Positions 8,411-16,610 are shown, numbered from the stretch's first letter. The stretch is 33,993 bases of DNA from Pirellulaceae bacterium (GCA_028066335.1 JALCBQ010000006.1:17676-51668); one strand, 5' to 3'. Made by a program: numbers and translations. Notes: generated by a model not told the origin, from the sequence alone.

Positions 8411-8968
8411 ATGGCACGAGCAGATTCAAAATTTCTGGCGTTACTCCGAGGCATCAATGTTGGTGGAAAGAATATCATTGCCAAGGATGACCTTCGAAAG
8501 TGTTTTGAAGACCTTGGGCTTACGAACGTCCGCACGTATATCCAGAGTGGAAATGTCCTCTTTCTCTCTCCAGAAACGAAGGGTAGAGAATTGACGGCCC
8601 TGATAGAGGAGGGGCTCTCAAAACGATTTTCCTACAAGGCCCAAGCAATTGTCCTCTCCCATCGTAAATACAAGTCTGCTTTGCAAGCGGCTCCAGGGAC
8701 TTGGGGCAAAGACGACGATCAAAAACATAACGCTCTTTTTACACTCAACGGTACGACACCAAAGAAAGTAATGGCCCAATTGTCTCCACCGAAGGCAGAC
8801 ATTGAAACTGTTACAAGCGGGCCAGGGGTCATCTTCTGGTCGGTTTCAAAGAAGCAGCTAACCAAAACAACGTTTATGAAATTGGCAAAAGAACCTGTCT
8901 ATCAACAAATGACTATCAGGAATCACAACACGGTCTTCAAGTTGCTGGAGTTGTTTGAAGAGGTGTAG
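8411..8968 (+). CDS. DUF1697 family protein
   Basis: This 185-residue protein has the characteristic DUF1697 N-terminus: ALLRGINVGGKN at residues 11-22, then VRTYIQSGNVLF near residues 40-51. The central part (HNALFTLNG) and the C-terminal RNHNTVFKLLELF also fit the family. The biochemical role of DUF1697 is unknown; members are soluble and occur singly in many bacteria. The ATG at 8411 has a GAGAGGA stretch about 16-22 bases upstream, rather far for a ribosome binding site. It stands alone between the gene-free interval and the truncated HsdR gene, on the plus strand. Lys/Thr-rich composition is unremarkable. The family assignment is strong; function is unassigned. Confidence 0.88.
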   Translation: MARADSKFLALLRGINVGGKNIIAKDDLRKCFEDLGLTNVRTYIQSGNVLFLSPETKGRELTALIEEGLSKRFSYKAQAIVLSHRKYKSALQAAPGTWGKDDDQKHNALFTLNGTTPKKVMAQLSPPKADIETVTSGPGVIFWSVSKKQLTKTTFMKLAKEPVYQQMTIRNHNTVFKLLELFEEV

Positions 8969-9159
8969 CTGAGGCAAAAGCACAGCCTCAATTGCAAATA
9001 CATATTCTAACATATCTTAACGATGAATTATTGTTCGTGTAAATCGTCTAAGAGTAGGAGTTTACGATAGAAATTTGCACGCAGGGATGATATCTGTTCG
9101 GAATTTTTTGTGGTACCGTTGTTTCTAATCTCGACGGCTTATCCCCGTTCCGGGCTGAT

Positions 9160-11118
9160 TTGTCGCGAACTTCCTGCCGGGTCCGAAAATCGTGTGGGTT
9201 GTGGCAGCCCCGCTACTACCAAGAGAACGCGATCACCCGTGTTACCAACGCGATTGCCAACGGCAAAGAGCGAATTTTGCTCACGATGGCGACCGGCACC
9301 GGCAAGACGGCCGTTGCTTTTGAGATCGCTTGGAAACTGTTTCACACACGGTGGAACCTCAGGCGTGACGGTTCACGCCGCCCTCGCATTCTGTTTCTGG
9401 CAGACCGCAACATTCTTGCGAATCAAGCCTTCAACGCTTTCAGCCAGTTTCCAGAAGATGCCCTCGTGCGGATTCGCCCCGACGAGATCGCCAAGAAAGG
9501 GCGAGTGCCAACCAACGGGAGCATCTTTTTTACGATTTTTCAGACGTTTATGAGGGGGCAGGGTGAAACGGCCTACTTTGGCGAGTACCCGAGAGACTAC
9601 TTTGACTTGGTAATTATTGATGAGTGCCACAGGGGCGGAGCGAGCGACGAGAGTAGTTGGAGGGAGATTCTCGAATACTTCTCGCCCGCCGTTCAGATCG
9701 GCCTAACGGCAACGCCCAAACGCAAGAACAACGTTGACACCTACAGTTATTTTGGCGAGCCGGTCTACGTTTACTCGCTCAAAGAAGGGATCAACGACGG
9801 TTTCTTGACTCCGTTTCGCGTTAAGCGAATCAAGACGACGCTTGATGAGTACGTGTACTCGCCCGATGACAAAATCATTCAGGGCGAAGTTGAGCAGAAC
9901 AAACAGTACAAAGAAAAAGATTTCAACAAGGTTATCGAGATTGTGGAACGCGAGCAGTATCGTGTGAAGATCTTTCTTGAGGATGCCAGCCAGAATCAGA
10001 AGTCACTTATCTTTTGCCACACTCAACTTCATGCCGCTATCGTTCGCGATCTGATCAACCAGATGAAAGAGAGCAATGACCCTGATTATTGCGTTCGCGT
10101 TACCTCCGAGGATGGCGGCATAGGCGAGCAACATTTACGGGCCTTTCAAGACAACGAAAAGACAATTCCGACCGTTCTGACGACCTCTAAGAAGCTCTCA
10201 ACGGGTGTTGACGCCCGCAATGTGCGAAACATTGTTTTGATGCGGCCTGTCGATGATATGATAGAGTTCAAGCAGATTATAGGACGTGGAACGCGACTGT
10301 TTGACGGGAAGGAATACTTCACGATTTATGACTTCGTGAACATCCTTGATAACTTCTCTGATCCTGAGTGGGACGGTGATCCTATTGAGCCAGACGAGTG
10401 CGAGCGGTGCGGCCAGTATCCTTGTGTTTGCGAGAAGAAGCCCAAGGAGTGCAAGAAGTGTGGGCAATCGCCCTGTGTGTGCGAGAAGGAACCGTGCGAG
10501 GTTTGCAGTGAGCGTCCTTGTAAGTGTATCAAGAAAGTCCAAATCAAATTGGGGAAAGGTAAAACACTTCAAGTCAAACACATGACTGAGACGTCGTTCT
10601 GGGGGCCGGACGGTCAACCGATGACCGCTGAGATGTTTATTCAACAACTTTTCGGCAAGCTGCCAGACTTCTACACGACGGAACAGGAGCTACGCGATAT
10701 TTGGAGCGATCCCACGACGCGAAAAGGTTTGCTCGAACGACTCGATGAAGCGGGCTACAACCTCGAAGCCCTTAAGACATTGCGTGATCTGGTCGCTGAT
10801 CCTGAGAGTGATCTCTTTGATGTTCTGGAATATGTCAGTTTTGAAATATCGCCTATCACAAGGGCGGAACGAGTTCGAATGGCAGAGGCGAGAATTTACG
10901 AATCACTCTCACCAGAACAGCGCGAGTTTGTCGAGTTCGTTTTGTCTCGCTATATTGAAACGGGCGAAGAAGTTCTTGACCGTGAGATTCTGCCTGAACT
11001 TATCAAACTCAAGTACGAGGCAATTGAGGACGCGATTGCTGTATTCGGAAACGCAGACGTGATCACAAAGACGTTTACTGAGTTTCAGTATCACTTGTAT
11101 TCCGCTTTGGCGGGGTAA
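9160..11118 (+). CDS. hsdR: Type I restriction enzyme R subunit (EcoEI-like), N-terminally truncated, orphan
   Basis: This is the helicase and C-terminal part of an EcoEI-type HsdR, the ATP-dependent DNA translocation and cleavage subunit. Motifs seen (from TTG 9160): Walker A MATGTGKT (residues 43-50), LFLADRN, DECH (154-157), TATPKR, a TTSKKLSTGVDA segment and the arginine-finger motif QIIGRGTRLFDG. Residues 414-456 hold three Cys-rich knuckles of the form CxxCxxxPCxC. The C-terminal domain from about residue 470 (TSFWGPDG) matches the EcoEI R C-terminal region. Conserved sequence starts almost at the N-terminus (PRYYQENAI), so the roughly 180-200-residue nuclease domain usual for the family is absent; the in-frame upstream extension stops at 9088-9090 and shows no nuclease motif. 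No hsdM or hsdS is in the window. The TTG start is nominal. It is probably a relic or an orphan translocase. Confidence 0.85.
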   Translation: MSRTSCRVRKSCGLWQPRYYQENAITRVTNAIANGKERILLTMATGTGKTAVAFEIAWKLFHTRWNLRRDGSRRPRILFLADRNILANQAFNAFSQFPEDALVRIRPDEIAKKGRVPTNGSIFFTIFQTFMRGQGETAYFGEYPRDYFDLVIIDECHRGGASDESSWREILEYFSPAVQIGLTATPKRKNNVDTYSYFGEPVYVYSLKEGINDGFLTPFRVKRIKTTLDEYVYSPDDKIIQGEVEQNKQYKEKDFNKVIEIVEREQYRVKIFLEDASQNQKSLIFCHTQLHAAIVRDLINQMKESNDPDYCVRVTSEDGGIGEQHLRAFQDNEKTIPTVLTTSKKLSTGVDARNVRNIVLMRPVDDMIEFKQIIGRGTRLFDGKEYFTIYDFVNILDNFSDPEWDGDPIEPDECERCGQYPCVCEKKPKECKKCGQSPCVCEKEPCEVCSERPCKCIKKVQIKLGKGKTLQVKHMTETSFWGPDGQPMTAEMFIQQLFGKLPDFYTTEQELRDIWSDPTTRKGLLERLDEAGYNLEALKTLRDLVADPESDLFDVLEYVSFEISPITRAERVRMAEARIYESLSPEQREFVEFVLSRYIETGEEVLDREILPELIKLKYEAIEDAIAVFGNADVITKTFTEFQYHLYSALAG

Positions 11119-11730
11119 TGATCATATCGTCTAAAAAAGAAACGACAAAAATGAAGAAGAGAACATTGTCGTTTTCGCTTTGGGGAAATGTTTTAGCCGG
11201 ACTTAAATAGGTGTACGAAAACGGTTTTTCTCGAATAGAGCTTTAAACGCACTAAACCGAAATCTCTTGGCGAGATGCGTATTGGGCGGTATTGTTTGAG
11301 TGCCGTCGTCTGCGCGAGCCAAGTTACCGAAGGGAGACGGGGAAAGTAATCAATTATGTTTGGCCGGGGGGGTATTTTTACGCAACAACAAATACCTATT
11401 GTCGAACGCCAACATTTCCACTTATACCACTCCAGAATTGTTCCACACCAATTATAGTTCTGAGGGACTTCCAGCTTCCATTGGCATGAAACTCTAATGG
11501 ACACAATACATCCGAGAAGTCTCTAGGAACTTGTTGTAAGTGGCAGCACCTAGGCATAAAATAAGGGAAAACCGGCGGCTTGACTTTATTTCCATATTCA
11601 GGGTGTTACCTCTTACCAACATTTCACCTGCGGAGAGTTAATGTTGCATTGCTCTATGATCTCTGGTGGTCTGGTACCTGTGGCGTGCTTTCCAAGGTAT
11701 TATATTTTTTAAAGAATAGGTTATTGTTCA
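11119..11730. other. Gene-free stretch between HsdR and metallophosphoesterase
   Basis: About 610 bases with only short open frames (for example 11193-11504 minus and 11300-11497 plus). None shows a recognisable motif, plausible ribosome binding site or family-like composition. Apart from the hairpin at 11140-11174, nothing further could be identified. Its position next to a truncated accessory gene suggests decayed DNA, which is inference. Confidence 0.5.
11140..11174 (+). terminator. Possible hairpin terminator after the HsdR gene
   Basis: AAACGACAA (11140-11148) and TTGTCGTTT (11166-11174) form a perfect 9-bp stem with a 17-base purine-rich loop, 21 bases after the hsdR stop. The T-tract is only the stem's own TTTT, so termination would be weak. 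Confidence 0.35.
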
Positions 11731-12765
11731 ATGAATACTCCATGGTTTAACCATACCTTGCTGTTACTTTTCTTTGTCGGTTTTGCCTCGGTTGCTTCAG
11801 CGCAGAAAAATGGCCCTAAAGAAGAGTCAGCCGAGGAACAAGCGTTTCGTGTGGCCCTTTTACCCGATACCCAAATTTATTCGTTGCGTTACCCTGAAAT
11901 TTATCAGTTGCAAACAGAGTGGATTGCGCAAGAGGCCCAGAATAAAAATATCAAGTTCGTTATCCATCTTGGTGACATTATCAACGATCGGACCGAGAGA
12001 GAGTGGAAACTTGCCGATGCGGCGATGAAAACGCTTGAAAAAAAGGGCATTCCTTATAGTGTCGTTCCCGGAAACCACGATACAATCGACAAAAAGAATC
12101 CCAAAGTTCGGGATACCCAAAAGTATAACGAGTACTTCTCCCCGGAACGATTTCTTAATAAAAAGTGGTATCTTGGTAACTTTGAAGAAGGGAATGAAAA
12201 CAACGTCTGCGAGTTTACAGCCAATGGCCATTCCTTTTTGGTCGTTAACCTCGAGTACTTGCCACGAGATAAGGCAATCGCTTGGGCCGACCGAGTTATC
12301 AAGGAACATCCCAACCACAATGTGATTGTAGCGACCCATACCTACCTTGGCCTTTCAGGAAGAGACAGGGTAGTTCCAAAGAAGGATCAAATTCAGGGAA
12401 ACAATGGCCAGCAGCTATGGGATAAGCTCATTAAGAGAAATGCGAACGTCTTTATGGTTGTCAATGGCCACTTCTATGGTAGCCGATTCCAACAGTCAAA
12501 GAATCTGGCAGGAGGGAAAGTAATTGAACTCTTGACCGATTACCAAAATTTGGCCAATGGTGGAAATGGGTGGCTTCGTCTTCTGGAGTTTTCCCCCGCT
12601 GATAAAAAAATTTATGTAAAAACCTACTCACCTTATCTGCAGAGAGTGTTTGAGTCGCCCGAACATACGTTTGAATTCGATTTCGATTTTGGTCGACTTG
12701 AGAAAATGAGAAGCAGGCCCTCAAAAACCAGACCAAAGACAAAGGCTAACCATAAGCTTAAATAG
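11731..12765 (+). CDS. Secreted calcineurin-like metallophosphoesterase
   Basis: This 344-residue protein has an N-terminal signal peptide (hydrophobic LLLLFFVGFASVASA, likely cleavage after ASA near residue 24). A metallophosphoesterase domain follows, with the metal-binding motifs in order: LLPDTQ (about 43-48), HLGDIIND, VPGNHDT, a THTYLG histidine and VNGHFYG. These ligate a dinuclear metal centre in phosphodiesterases and phosphatases. The C-terminal 25 residues are Lys/Arg/Thr-rich and probably a flexible tail. It should act outside the cytoplasmic membrane on an unknown phosphoester. The ATG at 11731 has no strong ribosome binding site. It converges on oleA with only 10 bases between the two coding ends, so the genes share one short 3' region. 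The fold assignment is strong, the substrate unknown. Confidence 0.88.
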   Translation: MNTPWFNHTLLLLFFVGFASVASAQKNGPKEESAEEQAFRVALLPDTQIYSLRYPEIYQLQTEWIAQEAQNKNIKFVIHLGDIINDRTEREWKLADAAMKTLEKKGIPYSVVPGNHDTIDKKNPKVRDTQKYNEYFSPERFLNKKWYLGNFEEGNENNVCEFTANGHSFLVVNLEYLPRDKAIAWADRVIKEHPNHNVIVATHTYLGLSGRDRVVPKKDQIQGNNGQQLWDKLIKRNANVFMVVNGHFYGSRFQQSKNLAGGKVIELLTDYQNLANGGNGWLRLLEFSPADKKIYVKTYSPYLQRVFESPEHTFEFDFDFGRLEKMRSRPSKTRPKTKANHKLK

Positions 12766-12775
12766 CTCGGAAGGT

Positions 12776-13843
12776 CTAAGAGAAGCTCCCCCCAGAAATA
12801 AGGCTTTTTTGCCAATGAAGGGCGGCCATAACACAGTTAATACCAGAACCGATTCCCAGCAGGGCGACATTGTCGTTTTGAACAAGGTGACCCTGTTCCG
12901 CAGCAAGGGCCAAAGTCGTCGGTAGAGCGGCCGAACCGGTGTTTCCCAAGAATGGAAAAGAGGGAAAATCTTGGCTGATTGGTAACCCCAAGCTCTCAAG
13001 CATTAGTTTGCGATGGGTTCCCCCCACTTGGTGGCAGATCGTTTTTTGGATCCCCTCTCTCGACCAGTTTGTCGTCTTCAAGAATTTTTCAAATGTCGTT
13101 TGTCCGGTAACGATGCCCTGTTTCATGAGCTCTTCCGAGTCGGTTTCCATAAGGGGGCGTGCTTCATCGGATTCGGCCTCATGGCAGAGGGCATAGTGTT
13201 GGGTGTTGGCGTAGACCTGGCCTCCTAAAAAGCTATTTTGTGATCGACTTAGCGAACGATCTGTTAGCAAGACAGCACAACTGGCTGAGCCGATCGTTAG
13301 TGAAGCGATCGTCTGTTTGATATCTTTTCGGGAGAGTTCCAGCCTTGTATTGAGCGTTTCAATCGTCTTTTCAACAAGGTTTCTACCCAGCTCAGTACCG
13401 ACGACAATACCTGCCTGGATTTGTCCAGACTCGATCAACGAGGCGACCTGTAACATGCCGTTTAGAAGGCCTAGACATGCGTTTGAAACATCGTAGACGA
13501 AGCAGTCACTTGGAAGTGCTGCGTAATGGTGGACGCGACATGCTGTTGCCGGTTCGACGTAGTCTCGGCATACAGACCCGTGAATAAGGGCACCAACTTT
13601 TTTATGGTCAAACTCGGCGACCTCAATTGCACGTTTGGTGCTAGCAATACTAACCTCGCTTGGGAGGGTACCGGTCGGAAAAAATCGACGTTCTGAGATA
13701 CCAGTAAGGAGCTCTAAACGTCCCTCTGGAAGGCGAAGACGTTTGTAAAGTGGGGCGAGCTTTTCTTCAATCTGTGTGGAAGTGACAATTTCGTCGGGTA
13801 GGATGTAGCCGATTGACTCAAGGCAAACGTTTTCAAAGTTCAT
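12776..13843 (-). CDS. oleA: OleA-like head-to-head acyl condensing enzyme (thiolase superfamily)
   Basis: This 355-residue KAS III-like protein has OleA characters. Cys123 lies in DVSNACLGLLNGM, His271 in ICHQVGGTH, Asn301 in FLGNTGSAALPT, and Glu97 in SVCRDYVEPATA. In Xanthomonas OleA the residues are Cys143, His285, Asn315 and Glu117; the Cys-Glu spacing (26) and His-Asn spacing (30) are identical here. The C-terminal LLGIGSGINCVMA block is also OleA-typical. OleA condenses two fatty acyl thioesters by non-decarboxylative Claisen condensation to a 2-alkyl-3-ketoacid; Glu97 would act as the base. The ATG at 13843 is preceded by an A-rich leader. The gene stands alone on the minus strand, far from the oleD-like gene, and oleB and oleC are not present. 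An ordinary KAS III role is less likely, because the DYxEP glutamate is specific to OleA. Confidence 0.85.
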   Translation of the reverse strand: MNFENVCLESIGYILPDEIVTSTQIEEKLAPLYKRLRLPEGRLELLTGISERRFFPTGTLPSEVSIASTKRAIEVAEFDHKKVGALIHGSVCRDYVEPATACRVHHYAALPSDCFVYDVSNACLGLLNGMLQVASLIESGQIQAGIVVGTELGRNLVEKTIETLNTRLELSRKDIKQTIASLTIGSASCAVLLTDRSLSRSQNSFLGGQVYANTQHYALCHEAESDEARPLMETDSEELMKQGIVTGQTTFEKFLKTTNWSREGIQKTICHQVGGTHRKLMLESLGLPISQDFPSFPFLGNTGSAALPTTLALAAEQGHLVQNDNVALLGIGSGINCVMAALHWQKSLISGGSFS

Positions 13844-14452
13844 GTGTTGTTTCTTAAAATTTTCTCATTGTCTTCTATTGAGGCGATTTAGAACGAAATT
13901 TACCATCGCTCTTTTTTCGTCTCGCCTTTTAAGGTACCAGATGCTACCGATCTAGAAACCCACAATCGAATGAGAGCCCTGAGAAACTAAAAATAGATGG
14001 CGCAGATCTGTTTGGAGGAGCTCCTTTTGTTGCCCTCTTCGTTCGTGGAAGAATTGAAGAGTGCTAGCACAATATAGGGTGCTTTAATTTATTTTAGGTA
14101 CAAAATAGGGAATGCTGGTTGCTATTTCTTTTGAAATCCTTAAACTCTTCCAATGACTTGTATTCCCTTTCACCCGACAGGAGGTGTTCCGCTTCGCATC
14201 CATTGACAAATTTTTAAGCTTTATCAAAGCCTACTGCTAAAGGTGTATCTGTGGTGCTGCCAAGGATGCTGCTTCTGTGTTTGCTTGATTAGAGTTTTTT
14301 GACGGGCTGGCGCAGTGCCTTTGATTGCTATGGTATTTTAGCTGTTGTAGGTGTGTAGCCGCTGTTTTTGTTGATAATTGCCTGTAAGTGGAGACCGACC
14401 TGCTGGATGAACCGATTTAAGTTTTTAAATTTGTCTGAAAGGGAGTCTCAGA
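13844..14452. other. Gene-free divergent region between oleA and the C26-like gene
   Basis: About 610 bases separate the divergently transcribed oleA (minus) and the C26-like gene (plus), so promoters for both should lie here. No pair of convincing -35/-10 boxes, no tRNA, no terminator and no coding frame with support was recognised. A TTGACA is present near 14203 but without a well-spaced -10 box. Confidence 0.45.
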
Positions 14453-15205
14453 TTGTCTATTAAACCATTGATCGGCCTTAACGCCGATTATCAAGAAGGT
14501 ACCGGCGGTAAATCATCTTTCTCATTCCTTGCCAGTGGTTACTGCCAACACATTCAGCGAGCGGGAGGAATCCCCATTGTTCTTCCCCCTCTAAACAATA
14601 AAGACGATATCGAGTCGGCTTTAAACATGGTCAATGGCTTTGTCCTCGTTGGTGGAAAAGATATTGATTCTCACAATGAAGGCTTTGTCAGGAATCCCTC
14701 TACTCGCCTCATGGCCGAAAAGAGAGAGACTTTTGACAGGGAACTCGTTGATTCCCTTGCAAAGCGGCGTATGCCCCTGTTTGCGATCGGTGCCGGATTA
14801 CAGCTTCTTAATGTCCTTCAGGGGGGTAGCCTTCATTACCATATCCCAGAAGACCTCCCCAGCGCACTCCCGCATAGCGATTCGCAAGATCGGGGCCACA
14901 GGCACGGTCTGGAAGTCGTCCCAGGTACTTTGATGGAAAAGGTTTATGGTGACGGAGAAGTCCGAGTTAATAGCCGCCATCATATGGCTATTGACGAGGT
15001 CGCAACCGATTTCAAGGTCTCGGCAATCTGTCCAGATGGGGTTATAGAAGCGATCGAATGTCAACGTGATGATTGGTTCGTTCTAGGGACTCAGTTCCAT
15101 CCTCAGGCTCAAACTGCCTCGGCACTTGATGGCCGCCTTTTTGAGGAATTCCTAGATGCCGTCAAGAATTCCAGCCGTGTTTTCGAGCCACAACTTGTTG
15201 CCTAG
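14453..15205 (+). CDS. C26 gamma-glutamyl hydrolase-like protein lacking the catalytic cysteine
   Basis: This 250-residue class I glutamine amidotransferase-like protein resembles the gamma-glutamyl-GABA hydrolase (PuuD/peptidase C26) family: PLIGLNADY at the N-terminus, GGIPIVLPPL, FVLVGGKDID, the segment PLFAIGAGLQLLNVLQGGSLHYHIP, VNSRHHMAID and GTQFHPQ. In active members the nucleophile elbow reads GICRGxQ and the end of the triad QFHPE. Here Gly113 replaces the Cys, Ala114 the Arg, and Gln218 the Glu, while His216 remains. Hydrolysis by the usual mechanism is therefore not expected. The TTG start at 14453 follows an AAAGGGAG sequence that can serve as ribosome binding site. The AnmK-like gene follows after 60 bases containing a strong hairpin. 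It may be a binding or scaffold protein, or use another chemistry. Confidence 0.83.
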   Translation: MSIKPLIGLNADYQEGTGGKSSFSFLASGYCQHIQRAGGIPIVLPPLNNKDDIESALNMVNGFVLVGGKDIDSHNEGFVRNPSTRLMAEKRETFDRELVDSLAKRRMPLFAIGAGLQLLNVLQGGSLHYHIPEDLPSALPHSDSQDRGHRHGLEVVPGTLMEKVYGDGEVRVNSRHHMAIDEVATDFKVSAICPDGVIEAIECQRDDWFVLGTQFHPQAQTASALDGRLFEEFLDAVKNSSRVFEPQLVA

Positions 15206-15220
15206 AAAAGATTTATAAAA

Positions 15221-15251
15221 AGTAAAGAGGGGGGAATTCCCCCTCTTTACT
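15221..15251. repeat. 13-bp perfect hairpin between the C26-like and AnmK-like genes
   Basis: AGTAAAGAGGGGG (15221-15233) pairs perfectly with CCCCCTCTTTACT (15239-15251) around the 5-base loop GAATT. Four A residues precede it and no T-run follows on the plus strand, so a plus-strand terminator would lack its U-tract; on the minus strand it would end in UUUU. It lies 15 bases before the ATG of the next plus-strand gene and could act on mRNA processing or translation. Its function is open. Confidence 0.6.
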
Positions 15252-15265
15252 ACTTGTAGGAACGT

Positions 15266-16576
15266 ATGGACGAAACACCTTCTCCATTTTTACGTAAAAC
15301 GACCGAGCCAGCCGATCGACTGGCAGCCGGTGGAGACTCGTCGCAAACCCGTACAGTCATAGGGATTAGCGTTGACCTCTATGCACAGAAAATTTTTGCA
15401 GTCATGGTTACCGTTGATGGAAACGGCCTTAATATTCGCCCAAAAATTTTGCTGACTAAGGAAATCGTCCTCTCTGGACAAGTTACTTCTCTATGGCTTG
15501 CTTTGCTCCAAGGTCGTCCTATCTCTTTGGTTGACAAAAGCTTGCTTCAGATTGAGTTAACAAATCAAATGACTGAATTGGCCGAGTCCCTTTTAGTTCT
15601 TTCGGAGCGGGTTCGTCATGAGGTCCTTGCACTTGGGGTTTTTGATCCGGGGATTTGGTCTCTCTCTAGTGATAAACCACTATTTTATAATGGTTTATGT
15701 GATTCAGTCCTTTTGGCAGAGCAGACTGGGCTCAACGTAATCGACCACTTTCCAATGAGAGACCTGGCATCTGGAGGGCAGGGGGAGGGGGTCGATCTTC
15801 TCGCCAAATGGTTGTTTCTCTCTGACAACCCTAACGATTCAAAATCAATGCAAACCCCTTCTCCTAAAGGGCTTATCGAGGTCAAAGAGACGCAGACACT
15901 CTTGACTTATCTACCTGTACGACAAGAGAAGATATTACGACCACCCAAGCAGATTGTCCTTCATGTTGGCCCAGGGGCAGCTTATTGGGAAGAGTCATTT
16001 TCTAAAAGAATTTTTGGGATAAGTAAACCAGAGAATGACCGTAAACCCTCTATATCAAATAATTTAGGGAAAAGTGACCTAAGTCCGTACTTCCCCATAT
16101 CAGGGGGTTGGATTCCAGAATATTCACCAGAAAACCTGAGGGTAATCAAAGATTTTAAAGAGAAGTCTTTGGATTCGGCTTCTACGTTGCCAATAATGTT
16201 GGCAGCGAACATTCAGAAAGCAATCCGTGACTATTTTCCACGTCTTACAAGGGTCAACGATTTTCTTGTTCACAGCCCCTACAGTTCCCCGGAAACCCTT
16301 TGCCAACTTCTCAAGGAGTCTACAGAGGAGAGCTGTAACTACTTACCAATAAACACAATAGGTGGCCATGAGGTCTCTCTGAAAGCGATCAGTGGAGCAC
16401 TCCTCGCACTTTTGCATCTGGACCAGATACCAGCAAATTCTCCTGAAATCACCGGGGCTCAATATGCACGTATCCTTGGGCGACTAACTCCAGGATGTCT
16501 TACAAACTGGCAATACTTGCTCCACAATCTTATCGAGCAGAAAAAGACGAAAATAGCACTCAGGACGGCGATATAA
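15266..16576 (+). CDS. Divergent anhydro-N-acetylmuramic acid kinase (AnmK)-like protein, active site degenerate
   Basis: This 436-residue protein was recognised by three AnmK-like blocks: TGLNVIDHFPMRDLASGGQGEG (154-175; AnmK has TGI-VVGDFRRRDIALGGQGAP), the N-terminal strand at 31-50, and ITGAQYARILGRLTPG near the C-terminus (AnmK: VTGAS..VLGAIFP). AnmK phosphorylates anhydro-MurNAc during peptidoglycan recycling. Here the phosphate-binding motif SGTSLDGVD is replaced by SVDLYAQKI, the GCHGQT motif by GVFDPGI, and no YDTGPGN catalytic-Asp motif is visible; the GGGSRNP motif is also lost. Kinase activity is therefore doubtful. It is about 65 residues longer than typical AnmK. ATG 15266 follows TAGGAAC, a weak ribosome binding site. 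A rho-independent terminator lies just after the stop. Remote homology is my reading and needs a profile search. Confidence 0.6.
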   Translation: MDETPSPFLRKTTEPADRLAAGGDSSQTRTVIGISVDLYAQKIFAVMVTVDGNGLNIRPKILLTKEIVLSGQVTSLWLALLQGRPISLVDKSLLQIELTNQMTELAESLLVLSERVRHEVLALGVFDPGIWSLSSDKPLFYNGLCDSVLLAEQTGLNVIDHFPMRDLASGGQGEGVDLLAKWLFLSDNPNDSKSMQTPSPKGLIEVKETQTLLTYLPVRQEKILRPPKQIVLHVGPGAAYWEESFSKRIFGISKPENDRKPSISNNLGKSDLSPYFPISGGWIPEYSPENLRVIKDFKEKSLDSASTLPIMLAANIQKAIRDYFPRLTRVNDFLVHSPYSSPETLCQLLKESTEESCNYLPINTIGGHEVSLKAISGALLALLHLDQIPANSPEITGAQYARILGRLTPGCLTNWQYLLHNLIEQKKTKIALRTAI

Positions 16577-16584
16577 CCCCTGAT

Positions 16585-16610
16585 ATCGGTAGAAAAAATA
16601 CCGATTTTTT
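16585..16610 (+). terminator. Rho-independent terminator after the AnmK-like gene
   Basis: ATCGGTA (16585-16591) pairs with TACCGAT (16599-16605) around an A-rich 7-base loop, followed by a run of T to 16610. It begins 8 bases after the stop codon of the AnmK-like gene, so this transcription unit should end here and the RNase H-like gene needs its own promoter. Confidence 0.75.

Noticed and set aside
9110-9553. Open frame on the plus strand overlapping the start of hsdR
   Set aside because: It overlaps the HsdR helicase frame, which carries clear motifs; its own product is Arg/Pro/Ser-rich without any family signature.
11193-11504. Short minus-strand frame in the gene-free stretch
   Set aside because: Trp/Cys-rich composition, no ribosome binding site and no recognisable motif; competing frames of equal quality exist on the plus strand.
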